A DNA stretch of 9,756 bases from Dehalococcoidia bacterium (GCA_023228745.1 JALOAP010000087.1:1-9756); one strand, 5' to 3'. Counted from the stretch's first letter, positions 1 to 7,130 are shown. Notes: generated from the sequence alone by a model not told the origin. Translations and numbers: made by a program.

Positions 1-882
1 CGAAAAGATCTCCCAGAAGCGGACCTGTTCGCGATCGATGGCCCGGCCGGCTTCCTCTTCGTAGGCACGGATGAACGGCTCGCGATCGCCGACGCCAGCG
101 ACGGGCCTGGCACCGCCGAAGCGCCAGGAACGCATCATGACCCATCCGAGGTCCTCCAGCGGGTCACCGAAGTGGGCAAGTTCCCAGTCGATGACGGCGC
201 GAAGGCCGTCCTCGCCGAAGATGACGTTGCCGAGACGGAAGTCGCCGTGGACGAATACCGGCTCGGCCGGCGGCGGCAGATGGGCGTGCAGCCAGCGGAA
301 GGCGAGTTCGAACACCGGATGCGGGTCCCGCGTGAGGGTCCGGAAAGTGGTCTCGACACGCTCGAGCGCGGCTTCAGCGGGGGTCTTGCCTGCTTCGGGG
401 CGAGGAAGCGCCTGGAGGGCCGGGTACTTCGACGCGTCGACGCGGTGGATACGGGCGACGCTCTGGGCGAGCTGGCCGGGGAGCACCTCGCGTGCATGCG
501 CGTACTGCTCCCCGCGGATGAGGCGCGCGCCGAGGGTCTCGCCCTCGACGCGGCGCATGGTCATGAACTTCACCCCGAAGGTCTCGGTGTCGCCGTCCCA
601 GAGCGGTTCGGGGGCGATGACGCCGTTGTCCCAGGCGGCCTTGATGATCCAGTACTCCAGTTCACGGCCGGGGCTGGAAGGAACGTCCTTGACGGGGTCG
701 GCGCGGAGGATTCCCTCGATGACCTCCGTCCCGTCGCCGTGGTCGATGTGGGCATCCCACGACCACGTCTCGCGCGAAGCGCCGCCCGAGAGGCGGGCGG
801 CGTTCTCGATGCGGACGGACGTCGCGCCAGTGTTGCGCTGAATGAAGGCACTGAGCCCCTGTTCGAGCTCCTGTTTCTCCAT
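1..882 (-). CDS. Phosphotransferase family protein (APH/choline kinase fold), 3' end beyond the window
   Basis: The first 294 codons are present and the frame is still open at base 1, so the C-terminal end is missing. The Brenner motif HGDFRLGN (His212 to Asn219, catalytic Asp214) is followed by VIDWE with the metal-binding Asp232 and then HFGDPLEDLGW. This is the hallmark order of the APH family (PF01636). Sequences of this type resemble the kinase-like domain of ACAD10/ACAD11 and bacterial relatives, which act on small hydroxylated substrates rather than aminoglycosides; the substrate here cannot be told. The ATG at 882 lies 3 bases after the stop of the upstream DUF7064-type gene, so the two are almost certainly one operon and translationally linked. 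There is only a weak GGTCGAG ribosome site, inside the end of the upstream gene. The family call is firm; the substrate is unknown. Confidence 0.9.
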   Translation of the reverse strand, partial: MEKQELEQGLSAFIQRNTGATSVRIENAARLSGGASRETWSWDAHIDHGDGTEVIEGILRADPVKDVPSSPGRELEYWIIKAAWDNGVIAPEPLWDGDTETFGVKFMTMRRVEGETLGARLIRGEQYAHAREVLPGQLAQSVARIHRVDASKYPALQALPRPEAGKTPAEAALERVETTFRTLTRDPHPVFELAFRWLHAHLPPPAEPVFVHGDFRLGNVIFGEDGLRAVIDWELAHFGDPLEDLGWVMMRSWRFGGARPVAGVGDREPFIRAYEEEAGRAIDREQVRFWEIFS

Positions 883-885
883 GCG

Positions 886-1839
886 TTACTCGACCTGGTC
901 GAGGTACTCGCTAAGGCCGTAGCCCACGCGGTCACCGTCGAGCACGTATTCGGTCATACCCTCGCCGATGTGCGTGAACTGGCCCGCACGCCGGTTCCGG
1001 AGCGGAATGAAGCCCTTCACGCTGCCTTCGACGACGTGCTCGTCGCCGTTTTCGAGTTTCACCCGGGCGGTGAGGGCCTTGTGGTAGTTGGTGTTGCCTT
1101 CGTACTCGGTGTCGATGGAGACGTCGGTGATCTTGAGGATGGTGTCGGGCCCCTTGTGGAAGACGCCGCCAACTCGGTCGCCAACGACAGAGATAACCAT
1201 CCCAAGGTCGTCGCCGAAGTTGCCGGTGATCCAGCGGTAGTCAGCGATGGACTGCCAGTAGCGTGGTCCCCAGGAGTGGTCGCGGAGGCCGTGGCCGGTG
1301 ATCTCGAGGACTTCGCCATCGTCGACCTGGAGCGTGCCGGTGACGCGCATGTGCTGTTCGTAGTGGGCACGAGCGAAATCGTTTCCGGATTTCTCGTCGG
1401 CGACGTGGCCGTAGATCGGGCCGACGCCCTCGTGTACGAGGTCGAGCTTGATCTTGCTGTGGGGATTCTCCTTGAAGGCGACGCTGGGCTCGCGCATCTC
1501 GATGGGATCCTTCAGGTTCACTACGGAGCCTGCGTAGGTGGTGCGCAGCTTTTCGCCGGGGGTGATGACCTCGACTTTCATTCCGCCTGCGTCCCAGGCG
1601 TCGTTGTTGGAGATCTGGGGGCGCTTGTAGTTGAAGAGGGCGGAGCCGTCGGGGAGGTACACGATGACGGTCATCTCGGCATAGCCTTCGTTGGCGCGAT
1701 TACCGATGCGGAGGAAGCCGCCCATCTGGTGCTCGCGGTCGAAGAAGTTGAAGTAGACGGATTCGTTGAAGTTCTCTTCAGGGCCGAGCGGGTGGGTATA
1801 GTCGTCTTCAGGCTTGACGTTGCCGACGATGGTGACCAT
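886..1839 (-). CDS. DUF7064/CrtC-AttH-like lipocalin-type protein
   Basis: A soluble protein of 317 residues without a signal peptide or membrane helix. It is rich in alternating beta-strand sequence and has the motif GLRDHSWGPRYW at residues 184-195, with HYEQHMRVTG just before it (159-168). This motif is typical of DUF7064/DUF7065-type proteins, related to the double-lipocalin fold of AttH and hydroxyneurosporene synthase CrtC; I place it by motif memory, not by search. Its enzymatic role is not known. It has a good ribosome site (AAGGAAG, about 9 bases before the ATG). It is the first gene of a pair with the phosphotransferase-fold gene downstream, which suggests both act on the same lipid or isoprenoid-like compound; that is inference. 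The stop is TAA. Only antisense shadow frames lie opposite. Confidence 0.82.
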   Translation of the reverse strand: MVTIVGNVKPEDDYTHPLGPEENFNESVYFNFFDREHQMGGFLRIGNRANEGYAEMTVIVYLPDGSALFNYKRPQISNNDAWDAGGMKVEVITPGEKLRTTYAGSVVNLKDPIEMREPSVAFKENPHSKIKLDLVHEGVGPIYGHVADEKSGNDFARAHYEQHMRVTGTLQVDDGEVLEITGHGLRDHSWGPRYWQSIADYRWITGNFGDDLGMVISVVGDRVGGVFHKGPDTILKITDVSIDTEYEGNTNYHKALTARVKLENGDEHVVEGSVKGFIPLRNRRAGQFTHIGEGMTEYVLDGDRVGYGLSEYLDQVE

Positions 1840-1916
1840 TGCGCAGTCTTCCTTTCGTGATTGAACGCGTGCGAATGATTCTACTTGACGGGCACCGGGG
1901 ATGCTGGAGGTAGCGG
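1840..1916. promoter_or_regulatory. Divergent intergenic region with possible minus-strand -10 box
   Basis: These 77 bases separate the minus-strand DUF7064-type gene from the plus-strand VOC gene and must hold both promoters unless they are further upstream. On the minus strand TAGAAT (complement of 1878-1883) could be a -10 box giving a leader of about 30 bases; no good -35 is seen at the usual distance. On the plus strand TTGAAC (1861-1866) is -35-like, but no matching -10 follows. GGAGG at 1906-1910 is the ribosome site of the VOC gene. The promoter assignment is weak. Confidence 0.3.
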
Positions 1917-2600
1917 ATGGAGTTGGCGAAGCAACATCTTGACGTGGGGCTGTTCACGAATCGATTGGAGGCGATGCTGCGGTTCTGGCAACTCGAAGTG
2001 GGGTTGCCATTTCAGGAGCTGCTCCCGACGGGCGGGGGGAACCAGCAGCATCGGCATGGGATGAACGGCTCGGTACTGAAGCTGAATCACTCAAGGGACG
2101 TGCTGCCAGCGAACGGGCCAAGTGGCATTGCCGAACTCATCATCGCGACGCCCGGTACGTTCTATCACCTGGCGGACCCGGATGGGAACCGGGTGCGTCT
2201 GGTGCCCCCCGGGATGCATGGCATTGAGGGAATCGCGGTGCGGCTGCGCGTCCGGTCGCTCGAGGCTTCGGCGCGGTATTACGGGGAGGCGTTGGGGTTC
2301 GAGCCGCTGGGTGAGGGCCGGTTCCGGTGCGGCACGAGCCAGGTCTGGCTCGAAGAGGACGTCTCGCAGCCCCCAACCGGCGAGCTACGCGGACCCGGGT
2401 ACCGGTACCTAACCGTGCAGGTGTGGGATGTGGATGCGGAGCACGCGGGTGTGCTGGCGCGCGGAGGGACCGAGGGCGCGCCGCCCAGCACCCTCGGCGA
2501 GACGGCCCGGATTTCGTTCGTGCGCGACCACGACGGGAACTGGCTGGAGATTTCGCAGCGGACGTCGCTTACGGGTGCGCTCGGAGCGGAGGACGCGTAG
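1917..2600 (+). CDS. VOC family protein (tandem glyoxalase/dioxygenase fold)
   Basis: A protein of 227 residues made of two vicinal-oxygen-chelate modules. The first spans roughly residues 4-98, begins HLDVGLFT and ends DPDGNRVRLV (87-96). The second spans about 103-213 and ends DHDGNWLEI (204-212). The DPDGN...RLV and DHDGN...LEI endings are the usual last strands of glyoxalase-fold domains (PF00903). His7 and Glu211 sit where metal ligands are found in this family, but the full ligand set was not resolved. Members include glyoxalase I, extradiol dioxygenases and fosfomycin-type enzymes; which reaction applies here is open. The start is set by GGAGG six bases before the ATG. It is divergent from the DUF7064-type/kinase pair, and its stop is 98 bases before the next gene. 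Confidence 0.88.
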   Translation: MELAKQHLDVGLFTNRLEAMLRFWQLEVGLPFQELLPTGGGNQQHRHGMNGSVLKLNHSRDVLPANGPSGIAELIIATPGTFYHLADPDGNRVRLVPPGMHGIEGIAVRLRVRSLEASARYYGEALGFEPLGEGRFRCGTSQVWLEEDVSQPPTGELRGPGYRYLTVQVWDVDAEHAGVLARGGTEGAPPSTLGETARISFVRDHDGNWLEISQRTSLTGALGAEDA

Positions 2601-2698
2601 CGCGCGCTGGAAGGATGGGCGGACGATTCCGCGCAAGGGCATGGGTGCGATGGCAGCTCCAGTTTGCGCGGCCTCACCGGAGCACAGAGGATGGGGCG

Positions 2699-3079
2699 AT
2701 GACCAGTTGGACCGCTTCACGGCCGTTGCGCGCCGTCCTCATCGTCGATACCGCGTTCGAGTTCCTCGTCGGCCTGCTGCTGTTGGTGTTCCGGGATGAG
2801 TTCGCGGATGGTCTCGATGTAGCCTCGGGGGCCGTCGCCGTGGCGGCGGTGGTCTTCCTCGGCGCCGGCGTGGCTTTGCTCGGGATCCTCTTTCGACCGA
2901 CAACGGGGCTGGTGCGACTGGTGGCCCTTTTGAACATAGCGGCGGGGCTGGCTCTCTGGCTCGTGCTGGCGCTCCGCTGGGGCAGCTTCGAGGCGGATTC
3001 TCGCTGGTTCACGACGGCGGTGGCGAACACGTTCCTCGCACTCGGTGCGCTCGAGTGGCTGGGAATACGCCGGGCGTAG
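2699..3079 (+). CDS. Small four-helix integral membrane protein of unknown function
   Basis: A hydrophobic protein of 126 residues with four probable membrane helices at about 10-30, 43-65, 70-91 and 102-121 and a short basic C-terminus. The layout resembles small DoxX-like or DUF4345-like membrane proteins, but no diagnostic motif was recognised, so no function is given. The ATG at 2699 is chosen because AGAGG stands about 8 bases before it and the hydrophobic protein starts there. The frame is open further upstream to 2327, but that part overlaps the VOC gene and reads as a basic, Arg/Ala/Gly-rich shadow. It may be cotranscribed with the VOC gene. The 98 bases between them (2601-2698) hold no other gene or clear terminator. 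Confidence 0.72.
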   Translation: MTSWTASRPLRAVLIVDTAFEFLVGLLLLVFRDEFADGLDVASGAVAVAAVVFLGAGVALLGILFRPTTGLVRLVALLNIAAGLALWLVLALRWGSFEADSRWFTTAVANTFLALGALEWLGIRRA

Positions 3080-3080
3080 C

Positions 3081-3117
3081 AGCGCAGCACTTCTCCAGTG
3101 CGACCCCGGGTTGCGCT
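3081..3117. terminator. Nested inverted repeats between convergent genes, possible weak terminator
   Basis: Between the convergent stops at 3079 and 3116 lies GCACT-TCTCC-AGTGC (3087-3101; 5-bp stem, 5-base loop), flanked by an outer pair AGCGCA (3081-3086) and TGCGCT (3112-3117). It could slow transcription from both sides. There is no run of T on either strand, so it is not a canonical intrinsic terminator. Confidence 0.3.
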
Positions 3118-5290
3118 ACTGGTCGACGGGACCGAGGGTGCGAAGGTAGTTCACGACGTGCCAGATCTGCTCTTCGGTGAGGGAACCGTCGCCTTCGCCC
3201 CAGGCACGCATGGCCGACCCGGGTACGCCGTCGTCGATGAAGGCGAAGATCTGCCCGTCGGGGTGCTGGGGCACATGGACGGTGAGGTCGAGGGGGTACG
3301 GGTTGAGGTTGAGGCCTTCCGGCGGAACCCCGTTCGGCCCGTGGCAGACGGCGCAATCTTGCTGGTAGAGCTCACGGCCGATGGCGATTGAGTTCTGGTC
3401 AGGGAAGATCGGGTTCTTGACGTTGGCTACTTCCCCGTGGGAGTGAATGCCGAAGAGAAGCAGCGCACCGATCCCGAAGCAGGCAGCGGTGGCCCCGTTC
3501 CCCACCCAGCCGATTCGCTTCCCGATCCGCCAGAGGTGGCTCTTGAAGAGTGCCAATCCGAGACCGGCGATGACTGCCACCAGGCCACCGAACTGGTTCC
3601 AATCGAGCCCGGGCGCGGGGTTATCCCAGGCACCGCCAATCCGCACCTGGTTCACGGCTGCGCCCGCAGGCCGGACATCGAAGAACGACTTCATGTCGTC
3701 CGCGTTGCTGCGACGAATCTCGACTTCCACTCGCCAGCGGCCTTCGAGTGTGAGGTACGGACCCTGGCCGACGAAGGCACCCTCTCCCGAGGAGGCCAGG
3801 ACCAGGCGTGCCGGGCCGACCGTCTCGTCCTCCAGGTACCGGAAGGTCAGGCGCACGGCCTGGGCATCGGCGGCAGGCGCGCCGTCGCGCTCGACCTGGA
3901 CGCGGTAGGTGTTCACGCCAGTGCGGTTCGGGTCGATGTCCAGCGCGACCTGGTACTCGTTGACCGCCGTCGTTTCGTTGAAGGGCTCGGCGTCCGGGAG
4001 GTCGATGATGCCCTTGGCAACCGTGCTCTGGGTGAGCACCGCGGCGGCGGCGAAGACGGCGAGCCCCAGCAGTGCTTCGCCCGTGACGGTGGCGATAAAC
4101 GGACGAGGGTTGGAGCCGCGCGCCAGCAGGCGATCCTTGCCCCAGCGCGCGTTGTAGAGGGCTACCACAAGGAGGAGGGCCATGAGCCCGAGCTTGACGA
4201 GTAGCGTGACGCCGTAGCGTGTGTCGATGAGCTTCTGCCAGCGGTCGATTTCGATAAAGGCACTGAGGATGCCCGTGCCCACCAGCACGAAGACGGCGAC
4301 GGAAGCGAGGAGCGAGAAACGGGGCATGACGTCGCGGTAATTCCCGCCGCGGAGTGCAGTTCGCGCCACGACGGCAACCCCGATGACGGCCCCAATCCAG
4401 ACGACAGCGGCAACACCGTGGACGAAGTCGAGGCCTTGTGCCCAGGCGTTGCCGGTACTCGCGGCAGCGTGGCTGGTGGCCGTGTAGCCCCAGAGGTAGA
4501 CAGCCACGCCAAGCAAGACGCCGAGCGGTGCAACCCGTTTCGCTTCAGAGAGGAAGGTGGTGAGTACGGCGATGAAGAGCACGGCGCCGAAGCGTGCGAT
4601 CCAGTAGTTCCCGGCGCGCGTTTCGACAAGGAGATCGCCGAACGAGCGGCCGGCATAGGTGTCGCGGATCAGCTCCAGGTTCAGCAACGTCGCCACGCCA
4701 AGAACGCCGACGCCGAGCACAACGGTGGCGGTAAGGGCACGACGGGTCGCGTCGCTGGTCACCGCCCCAAGCAGGACCAGGAGTACGGGCCCGGCAGCGA
4801 GCAGGAGCCCGAAGAGCGAGAGTGCCCGCACCGCCACGCCATCCGCCTGCGGTGGGGCGTCCGGGTCGGAGCCGAGACCGCTCACCGCGTTCACATCGTC
4901 GGGTACGGTCCCGTCTGGCTGCAGCACCGTGAACGGATATGCACCGCGGAGCGCGTGGCCATCGATGGTTGAGACGTTCGACCAGAGCACGTTGTAGATG
5001 CCAGGAGGCAGTTGCTGGAGTTGGGCGCGCATGGTGAGGCGGTCCGGTGAGAAGGACAGCCCTTTGAGTTCGAGTTCGCGGCCGCTGGAGTCGAGCAGGC
5101 GGATAGTGCTGCTGTCCTGGGCGAGGGGTTCGCTGAAGACGAGGGTAATCTCCCCTGGCGGACGTTGCAGGAAGGCGTTTTCTGCCGGTTCGGCGCTGAC
5201 GAGGGCCGCATGAGCATCTGCCGAGTCGGCGCGAAGGATGAGCATGCCGGCCACGGTGAGCAGCAGGGTGACCCAGAGGAGGGACTTCAT
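3116..5290 (-). CDS. CopC-CopD-YtkA/FixH-like-cytochrome c fusion protein (copper uptake/relay)
   Basis: A 724-residue envelope protein. Residues 1-26 are a signal peptide ending SADA. His27 becomes the N-terminus of a CopC domain (27-122) that keeps the Cu(II) ligands His27, Asp110 and His112 (motif IDGHALRG). About 150-420 is a CopD membrane domain with eight helices; His274 and His291 (FVHGVAAVVWIG) are candidate metal ligands. About 440-545 is a beta domain of the YtkA/FixH type. Two more helices follow (about 567-584 and 598-614), then a cytochrome c domain with CAVCH (646-650) and a likely axial Met694. The even helix number puts all soluble domains outside the membrane. The ATG at 5290 overlaps the upstream TGA as ATGA, implying translational coupling; an earlier in-frame start at 5341 would lie in front of the signal peptide and is rejected. 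CopC-CopD fusions as in Bacillus YcnJ are known; the appended cytochrome c is uncommon in my knowledge. Confidence 0.92.
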   Translation of the reverse strand: MKSLLWVTLLLTVAGMLILRADSADAHAALVSAEPAENAFLQRPPGEITLVFSEPLAQDSSTIRLLDSSGRELELKGLSFSPDRLTMRAQLQQLPPGIYNVLWSNVSTIDGHALRGAYPFTVLQPDGTVPDDVNAVSGLGSDPDAPPQADGVAVRALSLFGLLLAAGPVLLVLLGAVTSDATRRALTATVVLGVGVLGVATLLNLELIRDTYAGRSFGDLLVETRAGNYWIARFGAVLFIAVLTTFLSEAKRVAPLGVLLGVAVYLWGYTATSHAAASTGNAWAQGLDFVHGVAAVVWIGAVIGVAVVARTALRGGNYRDVMPRFSLLASVAVFVLVGTGILSAFIEIDRWQKLIDTRYGVTLLVKLGLMALLLVVALYNARWGKDRLLARGSNPRPFIATVTGEALLGLAVFAAAAVLTQSTVAKGIIDLPDAEPFNETTAVNEYQVALDIDPNRTGVNTYRVQVERDGAPAADAQAVRLTFRYLEDETVGPARLVLASSGEGAFVGQGPYLTLEGRWRVEVEIRRSNADDMKSFFDVRPAGAAVNQVRIGGAWDNPAPGLDWNQFGGLVAVIAGLGLALFKSHLWRIGKRIGWVGNGATAACFGIGALLLFGIHSHGEVANVKNPIFPDQNSIAIGRELYQQDCAVCHGPNGVPPEGLNLNPYPLDLTVHVPQHPDGQIFAFIDDGVPGSAMRAWGEGDGSLTEEQIWHVVNYLRTLGPVDQ

Positions 5291-5877
5291 TCTTTCTTTT
5301 GGACCAGGAGGTAGGTGGTCCCACTCCCTAGTACGAGGCAACCAACGGCGACGGCCGTCACAAGAACCCAGGATGTCCCGTCACCGCCACCACCTACGTC
5401 AACGTTCTGGACTGGCGCCGGCTGCTCCTCCGGTTCTTCGGCCGGCACCGTGGGGAGGTTCTCGCGGAGGTTCACCTGGCCAGCTTCAGGCGCAGCCTCG
5501 GGATCGACGGTGAAGGTGTATTCGCCACGGGCGGGGTCGCCGTCTTCGGCACTCAGGGTCTTCCACCGGACGGTGTACACACCGGGGGCCAGGCCCGAGG
5601 GGAGCGGCACCGAGAGTTTGCGGCGGTTTGCGTTGTCGATAACGGCCGCGACGGACGTCACTTCCTCGCCGGCTTCGTTGAAGACATCGATGTCGTTGGC
5701 GCCTTCGCGGCGGGCCATCTCCTGCGACATTTCGATTTCGACCTGGGTAGGCGGCTCGGTGAGCACAGCTTCGGAGCCGGGGGCCACGATGGCGGGCTCG
5801 GCGTGTGCAAAGACCGTGGCGACCGCGAGGAAGGGGAGTAGCAGTGCGCTCAGAAGCGCGAGAGGGTAGAGACGCAT
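5287..5877 (-). CDS. Membrane-anchored CopC-domain protein with altered copper site
   Basis: A protein of 196 residues: signal peptide 1-24 (ending VFA), CopC beta-sandwich about 25-125, a Pro/Glu-rich and then Gly-rich linker (128-166), one C-terminal helix (168-192) and the charged tail QKKE. His25, the N-terminal ligand in CopC, is kept. The usual D-x-H ligand pair reads D112-G-D114 (SAEDGDPARGEY), so the second histidine is replaced by aspartate. It is the first gene of the copper operon and overlaps the CopC-CopD fusion by four bases. A likely role is copper handling or scaffolding beside the fusion. The ATG at 5877 is the first possible start, because an in-frame TAG lies five codons upstream. 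AAGGAG lies about 16 bases before the ATG, further than normal, so initiation may be weak or use another signal. Confidence 0.88.
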   Translation of the reverse strand: MRLYPLALLSALLLPFLAVATVFAHAEPAIVAPGSEAVLTEPPTQVEIEMSQEMARREGANDIDVFNEAGEEVTSVAAVIDNANRRKLSVPLPSGLAPGVYTVRWKTLSAEDGDPARGEYTFTVDPEAAPEAGQVNLRENLPTVPAEEPEEQPAPVQNVDVGGGGDGTSWVLVTAVAVGCLVLGSGTTYLLVQKKE

Positions 5878-6033
5878 TGCACCACGAGTCTAGCTCCTTC
5901 CCAAAACGACGGATAGCGGAGACGCACCGGGCGTTGACCGGGCGGCAGTCCCGGCCCGGCAGGGTGAGGGCGCAATTCTTGACCGAAGGATGGCGTGCTG
6001 TGAAGGTCCTTTGCGGCGGGGAGACGGACGGAT
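5878..6033. promoter_or_regulatory. Divergent control region between copper operon and CAP-domain gene
   Basis: A 156-base non-coding stretch with start sites on both sides. It holds an inverted repeat CCGGGC (5938-5943) / GCCCGG (5954-5959) with a 10-base spacer, which could be an operator or simply a GC-rich coincidence. TTGACC (5979-5984) is -35-like for the plus strand, but no good -10 lies 16-18 bases further. GGGGAG at 6018-6023 is the ribosome site of the CAP gene. No clear CopY/CueR-type copper box was recognised. Confidence 0.35.
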
Positions 6034-6759
6034 GTGATGAAGCAGGCAGTCGCGGCGGCGGCGGTGTTCGTGACGGGTGCGGGACTTTTCGGGGCAGCGG
6101 TTGTCCTCGGTGCGAGGGAGGCGGAGGCGCTGGCACCCTGTGAGGTACACCAGAACACCGGGGAGGAACTGGAGTTTCTGAACCTGCTCCAGTCCTGGCG
6201 GGACCGGAACATCCCCGGCTCACACGGCCTGTCAGTATCTGCCTCCTTGAACGCGGCAGCCGCGGGGTATGCGCGATTCGTGGCGGACACGCCGAATGCG
6301 AGCGGACACTATGCGGACGGGGGAGCCGAGGGCCGGGCCTGGTCCGATCGCGCCATTCAATGCGGCTACCCTCCAGGTCTTGCTGGCGGTGGCGAAGGTA
6401 TTGCCGTTTTGGAATCGGCCTCACCCGTGTCGTTGGGCGCACAGGAAGCGCTCGCCATCATGGAGGCCCACCGGGGCAGCGGGATCTGGGTTCCATCCAA
6501 CATCGGCGTTGATGTCCGCTGCGTGGGCATGGCGAAAGCAGCTTCGAGCGACGGACGGAAGGTCGTCTGGGTGACGTTGGTGTTCGCGGGAGGCACGCCC
6601 TGTCCCAGCGAGGTGGACAGCACGCCTACGGATCCCGCCACACAGACGGTCACATCTACCCCGACGCGCACACCTTCGCCGACGCCAACGGCGCCACCAT
6701 CGGACTCCTACACAGTGGCACTGCCGCTGCTGGGGTGCGATTCCTGCGGTGGCGACTGA
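6034..6759 (+). CDS. Secreted CAP/SCP-domain protein with Thr-Pro linker and hydrophobic Cys tail
   Basis: A protein of 241 residues. Residues 1 to about 34 are a signal peptide. About 44-188 match the CAP (SCP/PR-1) superfamily: FLNLLQSWR at the start, then SLNAAAAGYA, SGHY with His92, a C-GYP turn, GGGEGIAV with Glu121 in place of the usual GENIA, EAHR with His146, and a final beta strand. His92, Glu121 and His146 are candidate members of the CAP cleft. Cys36, 110, 163 and 190 may form disulfides. About 196-224 is a Thr/Pro/Ser linker like those common on Chloroflexota surface proteins. The tail is SYTVALPLLGCDSCGGD, a short hydrophobic stretch followed by CxxC. GTG at 6034 is taken because GGGGAG lies 10 bases away; ATG at 6037 is the alternative. 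The molecular function of bacterial CAP proteins is mostly unsettled. Confidence 0.85.
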   Translation: MMKQAVAAAAVFVTGAGLFGAAVVLGAREAEALAPCEVHQNTGEELEFLNLLQSWRDRNIPGSHGLSVSASLNAAAAGYARFVADTPNASGHYADGGAEGRAWSDRAIQCGYPPGLAGGGEGIAVLESASPVSLGAQEALAIMEAHRGSGIWVPSNIGVDVRCVGMAKAASSDGRKVVWVTLVFAGGTPCPSEVDSTPTDPATQTVTSTPTRTPSPTPTAPPSDSYTVALPLLGCDSCGGD

Positions 6760-6891
6760 AGCCGGTCCGAAGGTGCGCCGGACACACGGGGTTCGACAGA
6801 AGAACGCAACAGGACCGTGCTGGCACGGCGAGGCCAGCGAGACAGGGAACGAGCAAGTCCGTGCGGGCTGGGGGCGACCCGCATATGCGGG
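6760..6891. other. Non-coding stretch with short palindrome after the pilin stop
   Basis: 132 bases between the convergent CAP and pilin genes; no gene is seen. A perfect 14-base palindrome CCCGCATATGCGGG (6878-6891) directly follows the pilin stop on the minus strand and could fold as a 5-bp stem with an ATAT loop. Near the CAP end GTCCG (6765-6769) and CGGAC (6779-6783) form a second 5-bp inverted repeat. Neither is followed by a T run, so termination by them is only possible, not shown. Confidence 0.35.
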
Positions 6892-7074
6892 CTAGAACAT
6901 ATCGAAAAGCTTGAAGCCGTTCGAATCGCCAATGGCGGTGCCGAGCGCACGCAGGGAGGCGATCGCTACGAGCGCGATGAAGGCCAGGATGAGCCCATAC
7001 TCGGCGAGGCCCTGGCCGGATTCCTCGCGAGTGTCGGCGGAGGCAGGGGGTGGAGAGTGGTCGTCGGCGGCCAT
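6892..7074 (-). CDS. Flp-family type IVb pilin
   Basis: A 60-residue prepilin: a hydrophilic leader of 20 residues ending in ESG, then QGLAEYGLIL and a hydrophobic helix to about residue 49. Cleavage after Gly20 by a TadV-type prepilin peptidase would put Glu25 at +5 and Tyr26 at +6, as is diagnostic for Flp pilins (PF04964). Mature Flp subunits form the tight-adherence (Tad) pilus. The start is supported by GAGG seven bases before the ATG. No Tad assembly gene (tadA, cpaB, rcpA type) lies in the window, so it is either an orphan pilin served by machinery elsewhere or a small secreted subunit of other use. The family is well supported despite its size. Confidence 0.88.
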   Translation of the reverse strand: MAADDHSPPPASADTREESGQGLAEYGLILAFIALVAIASLRALGTAIGDSNGFKLFDMF

Positions 7075-7130
7075 GATGTGCCCTCGTTTGCAGAGTTTTT
7101 ACGCTGTGTTTGCAATCGGCGGTGTTGCAG

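Noticed and set aside
71..841. Plus-strand 256-codon frame opposite the kinase
   Set aside because: Ser/Arg/Pro-rich product with no motif; a shadow of the minus-strand kinase, which shows HGDFRLGN and IDWE.
172..1860. A 562-codon open frame on the plus strand
   Set aside because: It is antisense to both the phosphotransferase and the DUF7064-type gene, whose own frames carry clear family motifs. Its product is Val/Asp/Glu-rich low-complexity sequence, as expected from the mirror of GC-rich codon use.
2327..2698. Upstream extension of the four-helix membrane protein
   Set aside because: It overlaps the VOC gene in another frame and reads as Arg/Gly/Ala-rich filler; the ribosome site and membrane protein begin at 2699.
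3437..4204. Plus-strand 255-codon frame inside the copper fusion gene
   Set aside because: Antisense to the CopD and YtkA-like parts of a well supported gene; no plausible start signal or domain.
5486..6442. A 318-codon minus-strand frame spanning the divergent region
   Set aside because: It covers the start regions of two well supported divergent genes and is Arg/Pro-rich without any motif.
6627..6696. Thr-Pro codon repetition considered as a DNA tandem repeat
   Set aside because: The repetition is at the protein level with varied codons, so it is a linker and not a DNA repeat array.
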